Part shown: positions 24,901-32,502 of the stretch, piece after piece
Position numbering within the stretch: position 1 is the stretch's first letter
Layout: every line of letters starts with the position of its first letter
DNA from: Fenollaria massiliensis
GTDB lineage: Bacteria > Bacillota > Clostridia > Tissierellales > Peptoniphilaceae
Reading direction: 5' to 3'
Assembly (NCBI RefSeq): GCF_000312505.2
Contig: NZ_HG326228.1
Coordinates: forward strand, 1-64,000
DNA length: 64,000 nucleotides
Notes under the pieces: model-generated
Databases searched by the model: none
What the model was told of the DNA's origin: nothing
What the model saw: only the letters and a program-made list of their open reading frames with translations
Position numbers and translations under genes: made by a program

Positions 24901-24936
24901 AATGGCGTAGTGCACATAATTACAGATGAAAGGATA
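24901..24936 (+). pseudogene. Copy of the Nudix gene 3' end
   Basis: These 36 bp match 21930-21965, the last codons of the Nudix gene, at 32 of 36 positions and keep the frame for NGV-HIITDERI, but no Nudix sequence precedes them. It looks like the remaining end of a lost paralogous gene between VanZ and the GNAT gene. Confidence 0.65.
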
Positions 24937-24952
24937 ATGGACTAATTATAGC

Positions 24953-25420
24953 ATGAAATTTATTGTAAAAGAAATTATAGATAAAAAAGAAAAAGAAAAT
25001 ATCGCAAGAGAAGTGCTTAATGATTTGCCAGAATGGTTTAGCTTGCCCGAGAGCACAGAAAATTACATTCAAGAGTCACAAGAAAAGCCATTCCTAGCAA
25101 GCTTTTTTAATAATGAGCTGGTAGGCTTCATCGTGCTTGGCGCGAGCAGCCCAGACTGCTCAGAGATCTTTGTCATGGGCGTGAAGAAAAAATTCCATCA
25201 TCATGGAGCTGGAAGAGAGCTAAATAAGGCCTATGAAGACTTAGCAAAGAGTTTGGGCTACACTTACACACAAGTAAAAACCGTTCAGTCCGGTCATTAC
25301 GATGAGTACGATATAACGAATAAATTTTACAAAGCAGTTGGATATAAAGAATTAGAAGTATTTCCAGATTTATGGGATGAGAACAACCCTTGTCAGATAT
25401 ATGTAAAGTACTTGGGTTAA
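24953..25420 (+). CDS. GNAT N-acetyltransferase
   Basis: A 155-residue acetyltransferase with NNELVGFIVLGASSPDC strands, the acetyl-CoA loop KKFHHHGAGRELN near residue 84 (H-x-x-G-A-G-R form) and the NKFYKAVGYKELE ending. A diverged copy of its last 60 codons lies 717 bp downstream (26137-26324). The ATG at 24953 follows GGATAATGG with a weak ribosome site. Its stop is 14 bp before the DUF1638 start. Substrate unknown. Confidence 0.87.
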   Translation: MKFIVKEIIDKKEKENIAREVLNDLPEWFSLPESTENYIQESQEKPFLASFFNNELVGFIVLGASSPDCSEIFVMGVKKKFHHHGAGRELNKAYEDLAKSLGYTYTQVKTVQSGHYDEYDITNKFYKAVGYKELEVFPDLWDENNPCQIYVKYLG

Positions 25421-25434
25421 AGAGAAGTGATACT

Positions 25435-26112
25435 ATGTCAAAAACAGTAATTTTAGGGTGTTCATCATTAAAAGACTACATCGATGAGGCTCAAAGAAAA
25501 GTTAAAACGAATTATCCGGTATTTTATTTAAATCGTCTTTATCATAGAGATCCAAAAGAGATGCGTGATCACATCACCCACAAGCTGATGACAATGGACA
25601 AGGACGTAGATACGATTTTGGTCGCGATGGGTTACTGCGGCGGATCGTGGAAGGGCATAAAGGCTCCATGTAGGCTTGTTATGCCAAAGATAGACGAGTG
25701 TGTTTCGCTTCTTTTGCAAAATACAGATGAAGTAAAAAGTAATTTAAAAGAGCCAGGCCACCTATATGTGCGCGAAAAAGATCCGATGAAAGAAAACTTT
25801 CACGCGATTTTTGATAAGCTTACACAAAACTTGGACGAAGAGACGAAAAAGCGCTACCACGAGGACTGGAAGAGGTATTACCACGAGATCGACATCATAG
25901 ATACAAAAATTAATGACTGCAGAAGAGCGGATTACGTTCAAACCGTCAAGGAAGATGCGGCTTGGCTCGATGCGAAGCTTGGTTTTGTAGACGGCGGCAC
26001 CTATTTATTGGAAAAGCTGTTCTCAGGCATGTGGGATGAGCAGTTCATTATACTAGAAGCAGAAGAGAGCTTAAGTGATGAATTTAATAAGGATAAAAAG
26101 CTTAGATACTAG
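25435..26112 (+). CDS. DUF1638 family protein
   Basis: A 225-residue cytoplasmic protein matching the DUF1638 pattern: VILGCSSLKDYI with an early Cys, a central LVAMGYCGGSWKGI loop and the later VDGGTYLLEKLFSGMW segment. Conserved Cys and Gly residues suggest a metal or cofactor site, but the function is unknown. The start is ATG 25435 behind AAAGAGAAGTG; the open frame extends upstream into the GNAT gene with no better start. Related proteins occur in methylamine and corrinoid pathways in other organisms, but no partner genes are here. Confidence 0.8.
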   Translation: MSKTVILGCSSLKDYIDEAQRKVKTNYPVFYLNRLYHRDPKEMRDHITHKLMTMDKDVDTILVAMGYCGGSWKGIKAPCRLVMPKIDECVSLLLQNTDEVKSNLKEPGHLYVREKDPMKENFHAIFDKLTQNLDEETKKRYHEDWKRYYHEIDIIDTKINDCRRADYVQTVKEDAAWLDAKLGFVDGGTYLLEKLFSGMWDEQFIILEAEESLSDEFNKDKKLRY

Positions 26113-26136
26113 ATCAAGCGCTGAAATTCAGAGAAA

Positions 26137-26324
26137 GAAGACTCAGTAAAGAGTTTAGGCTATACATACACACAGGTAAAAACCGTTCAGTCTGGCCATT
26201 ACGATGAGTACGACATAACGAATAAATTTTACAAAGCAGTTGGATATAAAGAATTAGAAGTATTCCCAGATTTATGGGACAAGAATAACCCTTGTCAAAT
26301 ATATGTAAAGTACTTGGGTGAGTG
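26137..26324 (+). pseudogene. Duplicated 3' end of the GNAT gene at 24953
   Basis: This segment repeats 25235-25420 closely, in frame through the final codons (VKTVQSGHYDEYDITNKFYK ... KYLGE) to a TGA at 26322-26324. No start or N-terminal domain precedes it; it begins abruptly just after the DUF1638 stop. It is the tail of a former tandem GNAT/DUF1638-type duplication. Confidence 0.85.
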
Positions 26325-26417
26325 AAAACGAAATCTAGCAGCACTTGAAAGGGCGTAATAACTATATAATTAAATGATTCATATCAAATAATAGTACAAG
26401 GAAAGGAAGGGAATATT

Positions 26418-27509
26418 ATGGAAAAGAAATATTGGCTACATAGAATATCATATCATAGTGAGCTGTCATATGAGTTGTTAAAAAAGGGCTACCTTACTAT
26501 CGGCTGGTCCATGTTTTTAGATAAGCCAGATGAAATTATCGATACTATAAAAGAACAAGAAAGCGACACAGATTTTAGAAACTATACAGAAAGTTATGGC
26601 GTAAAAAGTACAAGCAGGTGGTCTCTGTGGAACTTTGGGAAGATGAAAAAGTCAGATATAGTGCTGGTTCCTATGTACGATAGTAAATTTGGCGTCTATA
26701 GAATAAAAGAAGAAATACAGCCTATCAGCAAAATGAAGCTTAATAATTTTATTGCAAGGAACAAGGAAGAGTACGAAATTTCAGGCCCCTATCTAATAAA
26801 GTCTTCCACTAAGGAAATTGTAGACCTAGGCTTTTTTATTGAAGTCGAATCCATTCTTGAACATAAAGATCCTAAACCAAGAAGTTACGCCGAATCCGAA
26901 CTAAGGAGCAGAATGAAAATCAGGCAGACAACTGCAGACATTAGTGATTTAGCCAAGCAAGTAGATAACGCCATACACGCAAAAGATGCTCATGACGTCT
27001 ACATGATATTTATAGAAGAAATGCAAAATAAATTTATTGAAGATAAAATATTTTTAAAGTATACTCCAGAGCAAGTTGAACTTATTGTAGCACAATATTT
27101 TAAAAGCCTAGGTGCAGACGAAGCAATTGTACTTGCCAAGAATGATCCCAAAAAACAAGAGGGCTCGGATGCCGACGTTTTAGCCAAGTTTACAGACTTA
27201 AGGACCAATTACTATGTGCAAGTGAAGAACCATGAAGATGAAACCGGAATGCATGGCCTAGAGCAAATAAAGTCCTACATGGATAATATAAAAAATATAG
27301 CAGATGATAAAAATGAAGTCAACATAGGATGGTTTTTAACAACAGCAGTTTTTGCAGAAGAAGTTAAACAAAAGGCAAATGAATATAATATTAGACTAAT
27401 AGATGGCGAAGGTTTTATAAAAATGATATTCAATGCAGGCATAAACGTATTGGATTTAGAAGAGTCCAAATTAGGTATAAAGATAGAAACAATAAAGAGG
27501 GCAGATTAA
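26418..27509 (+). CDS. Mrr-like restriction endonuclease with N-terminal sensor domain
   Basis: A 363-residue protein. The C-terminal half (about 215-340) is an Mrr-type PD-(D/E)xK nuclease domain: LVAQ-like helix VELIVAQYFKSLG, Asp in GSDADVLAKF and the YVQVKN core (Q-x-K variant of the catalytic motif). The N-terminal 160 residues (KKYWLHRISYHSELSYELLK, YLTIGWSMF) look like a separate, probably PUA/EVE-type base-recognition domain. Such solitary enzymes usually act as type IV restriction systems that cut modified foreign DNA; no methylase gene is adjacent, which fits. The start ATG 26418 lies behind AAGGAAGGG. Confidence 0.8.
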   Translation: MEKKYWLHRISYHSELSYELLKKGYLTIGWSMFLDKPDEIIDTIKEQESDTDFRNYTESYGVKSTSRWSLWNFGKMKKSDIVLVPMYDSKFGVYRIKEEIQPISKMKLNNFIARNKEEYEISGPYLIKSSTKEIVDLGFFIEVESILEHKDPKPRSYAESELRSRMKIRQTTADISDLAKQVDNAIHAKDAHDVYMIFIEEMQNKFIEDKIFLKYTPEQVELIVAQYFKSLGADEAIVLAKNDPKKQEGSDADVLAKFTDLRTNYYVQVKNHEDETGMHGLEQIKSYMDNIKNIADDKNEVNIGWFLTTAVFAEEVKQKANEYNIRLIDGEGFIKMIFNAGINVLDLEESKLGIKIETIKRAD

Positions 27510-27547
27510 CTGTCCTCTATGTTTATGTGTTGACTACTAAGTAAAAA

Positions 27548-27617
27548 CTACTCCTTAATCAATTTTTCATAAACTTTATAGGCTTCATCAGCCAGATTTT
27601 TGTAAGCCACATCACTT
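27548..27617 (-). pseudogene. Copy of the 3' end of the lipoprotein gene at 28549
   Basis: These bases plus the flank from 27538 repeat the last codons and downstream flank of the lipoprotein gene (28538-28617), in the same orientation, ending at the same stop (KLIKE then TAG). Differences cluster in three short patches. No upstream coding part exists, so it is another orphan gene end. Between 27618 and 27898 I see only AT-rich DNA. Confidence 0.75.
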
Positions 27618-27898
27618 TACTAGTCACATGCCAATATTTATGGTGTATAATTATAAGTATGTGATATAATAAGAAATAAAATATACTTAGACTAAGTAGA
27701 ACAAAATTCAAAGACATTATATATTTGATATGATAGACTTAGATGAATTTTAATTTACGATAGAAAACACTGCTAACTTAGCAATATAGCTAATGTAAAA
27801 AGCTTTTGACACAGAAAAAATATACAAATGTAAAGAAGCTTTGATAGAAATAATACAAGATCTCAATTATAATTATCATGAAAGGAGGTATGGATTTT

Positions 27899-28483
27899 AT
27901 GGAGCTTGGCAATCATATTAAACATTACAGAAATGAAAAAGGTTTATCTCAAGAAGAACTTGCAGAAAGAGTATATGTTACGAGACAAACTATTTCGAAT
28001 TGGGAAAACAATAAAAATTATCCTGACATAAACAGTATTGTATTACTAAGCGAAGTTTTTGAAATATCAATTGATAATTTAATTAAAGGAGATCTTGAAC
28101 AAATGAAAAAGGAAATTAATTCAGAAGAAGTTAAAAAATTGAACTTCTATTCTTGGATGGTGTTGATTATTTTCTTAATAGCAATAATTTCATTGATACC
28201 AATGCTTAAATTCATTGGCTTGTATGGATTTATTCCATATTTTATATTAATGGCTTGCGCTATGTTTTTTGCACTAAAAATTGAGAAAATCAAGAAAGAT
28301 AATGATGTTCACACATACAAGGAGATTGTAGCTTTCACTGAAGGCAAAAGATTAGATGAGATTCAGAAAATTGAAGAAAGAGCAAAAAGGCCATATCAAC
28401 AAATTATAGTTGTTTTTTTATGGGTAGCAGTCACTCTATTGATTGTTGGAATTATGATTTTTATACTTAAATTATTTAATTAA
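27899..28483 (+). CDS. XRE-family regulator with C-terminal membrane helices
   Basis: A 194-residue protein: an XRE helix-turn-helix at residues 3-58 (LSQEELAERVYVTRQTISNW), a linker and about three hydrophobic helices (WMVLIIFLIAIISLIPML, FIPYFILMACAMFFALKI, IIVVFLWVAVTLLIVGIMIF). Membrane-tethered regulators of this kind are common in Firmicutes and often sense the cell envelope. The start is ATG 27899, 10 nt after AAAGGAGG; upstream in-frame ATGs at 27878 and 27890 are too near or before that site. It ends at a bidirectional terminator shared with the convergent lipoprotein gene. Confidence 0.85.
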   Translation: MELGNHIKHYRNEKGLSQEELAERVYVTRQTISNWENNKNYPDINSIVLLSEVFEISIDNLIKGDLEQMKKEINSEEVKKLNFYSWMVLIIFLIAIISLIPMLKFIGLYGFIPYFILMACAMFFALKIEKIKKDNDVHTYKEIVAFTEGKRLDEIQKIEERAKRPYQQIIVVFLWVAVTLLIVGIMIFILKLFN

Positions 28484-28496
28484 AATAAAACGAAGA

Positions 28497-28527
28497 GGCG
28501 ATAGAATCAAAATCTATCGCCATTTTT
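28497..28527. terminator. Bidirectional terminator
   Basis: GGCGATAGA (28497-28505) pairs with TCTATCGCC (28513-28521); T-rich DNA follows on the plus strand and A-rich DNA precedes. It serves the XRE gene and the convergent lipoprotein gene. Confidence 0.8.
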
Positions 28528-28548
28528 ATATCACTTTCTAAGTAAAAA

Positions 28549-28878
28549 CTACTCCTTAATCAATTTTTTATAAACTTTCTCGACTTCATCAGCCAGATTT
28601 TTGTACGCCTTATCACTTCTTGAGCAAGAACCCTCTATAAGCAAATCAAAATCCTCTTTGATGTACTCTTCCAATTCCTTATCAGAAAGAATTTCCTTAA
28701 TGTCAGCGCCCACTTCTAAACCATTCTTTTTTAACAATTCATAGAGCTCATGCGCATCCATCGCTTCAAGCTCAGCCTTTGTATAAGCGTGTTCATCTTT
28801 ATTCGTACAAGCAGCAAATGTTAAAACAATAAGCATAAAAGAAAGAAGAAAAGCAATAATTCGTCTAGATATATACAT
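28549..28878 (-). CDS. Small lipoprotein
   Basis: A 109-residue predicted lipoprotein: a basic start (MYISRR), a hydrophobic helix and a lipobox LTFAAC with Cys24. The mature part is about 85 acidic residues, mostly helical (AELEAMDAHELYELLKKNG). I do not recognise a family. A ribosome site AGGAGG lies just upstream and a TATAAT box with weak -35 is visible on the minus strand near 28915-28925. The 3' end has a separate partial copy at 27548-27617, so a second gene copy probably existed. Confidence 0.75.
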   Translation of the reverse strand: MYISRRIIAFLLSFMLIVLTFAACTNKDEHAYTKAELEAMDAHELYELLKKNGLEVGADIKEILSDKELEEYIKEDFDLLIEGSCSRSDKAYKNLADEVEKVYKKLIKE

Positions 28879-29036
28879 AAAACGCCTCCTATAAATACTG
28901 TGATATTCTTTGTAACATTATACTACTTTAGCATATTCATGTCAATCGTTTCGATATCCTTGCTATTGTTCCGATAAAATGATAAAATAAAATTATATTT
29001 AGAAAATAGAGTTAACTAGTAATTTTAGGAGAAAAA

Positions 29037-29645
29037 ATGAGCATAATTAGAATCAACACATACGACGACCATCGCTTCAGTGGGGAAGCGCTTAATCAGC
29101 ACGGCTGCTACCTTGCAAATGGCGATATGCCGATAGAGATTAAAATCATATCACAGAGCGAGGCAATAATAATAGGTGATAAAACTTATTTCGACGAAGT
29201 TATAGACGAGTTTCGATTTAACGCAGAGCATATCACAAAATTTTACGATGAGAGCGGTAAAATCGTGAAGCAGTTCAAAGACCTAAAGCTTTTTAAGCTT
29301 GATATAGACAAAATCCAGCCAATACAGTTCTTTGTTGATAGAGATAAATTAGAAGCAGTAAGGACCTTTGTAACGAGAGAAGAAGACGTGATCATCCCAG
29401 TTGCTATGAAAGATGATAACTACGCGTCCCTAGACGGCCATACACGCCTATACCTTGCTTATATCCTTGGCTTTAAGCACGTCTACGCTTATTTTAGCGA
29501 AGACTTCGATGGCTTTGACTACTTCTTTGATGAAGCAAGAAAAAGAAATATATATGCAGCAAAAGACTTGATTTTGCTTGATCATGAGGAATACATAGAG
29601 AAGTGGGATAAGTTCTGCGATGAGTATTATATGACGAGAGAGTGA
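29037..29645 (+). CDS. Protein with ParB/sulfiredoxin-like domain
   Basis: A 202-residue cytoplasmic protein. The C-terminal half contains KLEAVRTFVTREEDVIIPV and the motif ASLDGHTRLYLAYILGFKHV, which looks like the DGHTR segment of ParB/Srx-fold proteins (phosphoryl-transfer or nuclease relatives). The N-terminal 90 residues (LNQHGCYLANGDMPIEIKII) are unrecognised. Start ATG 29037 follows AGGAG. It stands alone; no partition genes are near, so a chromosome-partition role is not implied. Confidence 0.6.
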   Translation: MSIIRINTYDDHRFSGEALNQHGCYLANGDMPIEIKIISQSEAIIIGDKTYFDEVIDEFRFNAEHITKFYDESGKIVKQFKDLKLFKLDIDKIQPIQFFVDRDKLEAVRTFVTREEDVIIPVAMKDDNYASLDGHTRLYLAYILGFKHVYAYFSEDFDGFDYFFDEARKRNIYAAKDLILLDHEEYIEKWDKFCDEYYMTRE

Positions 29646-29709
29646 GTAGGTAGATTGTTACGGTAAAATGATAAAATAATATTAGTAAAGATACATAGGA
29701 GATGAAAAC

Positions 29710-29961
29710 ATGGAAATTTTAAGAATTATACTTCCCTTACTCATTGTCTGCGTAGTAGTGGTCTACATGATCTACACTGCTAAGAAGAGGCAAGGCGATG
29801 ACAAAGGCGAAGGAGAAGAAACTTACATGTCTGAAGGAATGAGCATAGGCATTTGTTTAGGTGTTGCTGTGTCGACAGCGCTTGATGGTGAGCTTGCCAT
29901 AGGCATATCTGTCGGCATGATGCTTGGCATGAGTGTCGGTATGAGCATTAAAAAGAAATAA
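29710..29961 (+). CDS. Small membrane protein
   Basis: An 83-residue protein with an N-terminal transmembrane helix (IILPLLIVCVVVVYMIYTA), a short charged loop and a Gly/Met-rich C-terminal half that could form a second membrane segment (GISVGMMLGMSVGMSI). No family recognised. The start ATG 29710 lies behind AGGAGATG and the gene ends before a clear terminator. Confidence 0.6.
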   Translation: MEILRIILPLLIVCVVVVYMIYTAKKRQGDDKGEGEETYMSEGMSIGICLGVAVSTALDGELAIGISVGMMLGMSVGMSIKKK

Positions 29962-29991
29962 ATAAACAATTTAAGATTTACTATTATAAAT

Positions 29992-30031
29992 ACTCTCTTT
30001 ACTATTTGTTCGGTAAAGAGGGTATTTTTTT
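29992..30031 (+). terminator. Terminator
   Basis: ACTCTCTTTAC (29992-30002) pairs with GTAAAGAGGGT (30013-30023) with one G-U pair and is followed by a T run. Confidence 0.8.
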
Positions 30032-30113
30032 TAATTAAATCTATATATATTTCAATATAAAAATGATTAATTTGTCACGATTAGACTTTTGTTTGTTTTT
30101 CTAAAAACTGCTA

Positions 30114-30161
30114 TTGACAATAATTATCAATGTTGATACAATAATACCGACAGTAGTGTCG
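30114..30161 (+). promoter_or_regulatory. TetR gene promoter and operator, second module
   Basis: TTGACA (30114-30119) and TACAAT (30137-30142) with 17-bp spacing, then CGACA (30148-30152) and TGTCG (30157-30161) around GTAG. Promoter boxes and the position of the inverted repeat mirror those at 10817-10869. Confidence 0.75.
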
Positions 30162-30181
30162 TCATGGAGGTGATTTATGAA

Positions 30182-30766
30182 ATGAAAATGGAAGCTGATG
30201 AAAGAAAAAAGCAGATTAGACAAGCAGCTATGAAAGTTTTTTTGGACAAGGGATTTAGAAATACAGTTATGAATGACATTATGGAAGCGACTGGGCTTTC
30301 CAGAGGCGGATTGTATCATCATTATGGTTCTACCTATGAAATTTTATACGATATTATGGTAGAAGGTAATCTAAATAGGAAGGATATTATTCAAAAATCA
30401 ATTAATGATGAAGGTTTAATATTAAGTCCGCACTTGTTTTCGAGAATGATCATAGACAAGATACTTGCAGATAATGATTATGCAAAGCTATATATTATGT
30501 TTTTATGTGAGTTAAAAGAAAATGATGACTTGAAAGAACTATATGTGAAAATAAAAAAAGAGTCCATACAAGTATTTAAAGAATTATTTTATAGTTTGTT
30601 TAAAGAGTTGCCGTCTGATGAGACATTTGAGTTTATGATTAATATCATGAATTCTGGATTGATGGCTTGCGAAATTTTGAATGCGCGTGAGAATTTTATA
30701 AAAAATAAGAAATATCTAACTGAAATGATAGAGACTTATTTTACAAATGTTATGAAAAAAAGATGA
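30182..30766 (+). CDS. TetR-family repressor of the second exporter pair
   Basis: A 194-residue TetR/AcrR protein, HTH at about residues 8-54 (AAMKVFLDKGFRNTVMNDIM, SRGGLYHHYGS), paralogous to the TetR at 10893. The ATG at 30182 sits 11 nt after GGAGG; the open frame extends to 30164 but that start would include the ribosome site. Its stop is followed after 17 bp by the exporter gene. It probably represses its own operon via the inverted repeat at 30148-30161. Confidence 0.87.
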   Translation: MKMEADERKKQIRQAAMKVFLDKGFRNTVMNDIMEATGLSRGGLYHHYGSTYEILYDIMVEGNLNRKDIIQKSINDEGLILSPHLFSRMIIDKILADNDYAKLYIMFLCELKENDDLKELYVKIKKESIQVFKELFYSLFKELPSDETFEFMINIMNSGLMACEILNARENFIKNKKYLTEMIETYFTNVMKKR

Positions 30767-30783
30767 TGAAAGGAGTTAAATTT

Positions 30784-32502
30784 ATGGATCTATTAAAAAA
30801 ATACATTAAGAGAAATAAAACACCATATTTTATTTCTGTGTTATTTGCAATACTTGGAGTAATTTCAAATCTTTTTGTATATATTATTCTAAGTAAGGTG
30901 ATTATATCATTGATTGATGGTAGCCAAGATTTTTATTACTATATAAATAAAATTTTCTTTATACTTTCATGTCTTATAATCAAAGAAGTGTTTATGTTTT
31001 TGTCAACCATGATTTCTCATAAAACAGCCTATCAAATAATACGAGATATAAGAAAAAGCCTTATGGAAAAATTATTTAATATGCCATTAGGAGACATATT
31101 AAATGAGTCTACCGGTAAGTTAAAAGACATAATTGTAAATCAAGTTGATAATACTGAAACAACATTGGCTCATATGATTCCTGAGATGACAGCTAATTTA
31201 GTCGGACCTATAATATTATTTGTTTATATGTTAATTTTAGATTATAGATTAAGTTTAATATCTTTAATTCCATTAGTTATTGGTGGATTCTTTATGGCAG
31301 GGCCTATGAAAAGGATGAAGGTAAAGTTTCCACAAGCAGTTAAAATTGGCCAAGATATGAATAATTCTGTAGTTGAATATATAAATGGAATAGAAGTTAT
31401 TAAAACATTTAATCAAGGCGAAAAATCTTATAAAAAATACAGGGATAATGTGTATAAAAAAGCAAATTATTATTACGATTGGATGGGAGAGAATACAAGA
31501 GACTATGCGATAAGTATGTCTATTGCCCCAGTTGGTATTTTGACAATTATACCTTTTGGTTTATATTTCTTCATGAATGGTTCACTAAATGGTGGTGTAT
31601 TTTTAACATTGATAATTCTTTCTTTTGGCACTATTCAAAACATCATGAGAGTAATGACTTTTGAAGATGATATTGGAAGAATGTCAACTATTTTCGAAGA
31701 GATTAAAAATATACTTTCTGCGAGAGAATTATCTCATAAAAACGCAAATCTAGATATAAAAAATTATAATATAGATATGAAAAACGTAGATTTTTCTTAT
31801 GAAAAAGATAAGCAAGTCCTAAACAATATAAATATAAAGATAGAAGAAGGAAGTGTAAATGCTTTAGTAGGCGAATCGGGTTCGGGAAAGTCGACTATTG
31901 CAAAACTAATTTCAGGATTTTGGGACGTAGCTAGTGGTTCTATAAGTATAGGAAATGTAAATATTAAAGATATGTCCCTTGAAAAGTTATCTAGTATTAT
32001 TTCCTATGTAGCACAAGATAATTTTCTTTTTGATATGTCGATTAAAGATAACATCAGAATAGGAAATAAAAATGCTAGTGATGAGGAAATAATTGAAGTA
32101 TGTAAGAAATCAGCTTGCCATGATTTTATAATGAAGTTGTCAGATGGATATGATACAAGAGTAGGAGAAGCTGGTAAACATTTATCTGGAGGAGAAAGGC
32201 AAAGAATATCAATTGCAAGAGCCATGATAAAGAATGCTCCAATAGTTATTTTAGATGAGGCTACCTCTTATATCGATCCTGAAAATGAAGCCTTGATTCA
32301 AGATGCGATATCAGAGCTTGTCAAAGGGAAAACTCTAATTATAATTGCCCATCGTTTAAAGACAATAACAGATGTAGATAATATATTTGTAATTAAAAAT
32401 GGAGAACTTGCATGTAAAGGAAGTCATGAAGAGCTTTTGAAGGAATCAAAAGATTATAATAATCTATGGATAACTGCATTGAAAGGAGAAAAAGATGCTT
32501 AG
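30784..32502 (+). CDS. ABC exporter, fused permease/ATPase (second module, first of pair)
   Basis: A 572-residue half-transporter: six transmembrane helices (to about residue 300), then an ATPase domain with Walker A GESGSGKST, signature LSGGERQR and Walker B VILDEATSYIDPE. The ATG 30784 is preferred because AAAGGAG precedes it by 9 nt; an upstream ATG pair at 30763 overlaps that site. It is a paralogue of the gene at 11550 but lacks that protein's 65-residue N-terminal extension. It overlaps the partner gene by 8 bases. Confidence 0.88.
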   Translation: MDLLKKYIKRNKTPYFISVLFAILGVISNLFVYIILSKVIISLIDGSQDFYYYINKIFFILSCLIIKEVFMFLSTMISHKTAYQIIRDIRKSLMEKLFNMPLGDILNESTGKLKDIIVNQVDNTETTLAHMIPEMTANLVGPIILFVYMLILDYRLSLISLIPLVIGGFFMAGPMKRMKVKFPQAVKIGQDMNNSVVEYINGIEVIKTFNQGEKSYKKYRDNVYKKANYYYDWMGENTRDYAISMSIAPVGILTIIPFGLYFFMNGSLNGGVFLTLIILSFGTIQNIMRVMTFEDDIGRMSTIFEEIKNILSARELSHKNANLDIKNYNIDMKNVDFSYEKDKQVLNNINIKIEEGSVNALVGESGSGKSTIAKLISGFWDVASGSISIGNVNIKDMSLEKLSSIISYVAQDNFLFDMSIKDNIRIGNKNASDEEIIEVCKKSACHDFIMKLSDGYDTRVGEAGKHLSGGERQRISIARAMIKNAPIVILDEATSYIDPENEALIQDAISELVKGKTLIIIAHRLKTITDVDNIFVIKNGELACKGSHEELLKESKDYNNLWITALKGEKDA

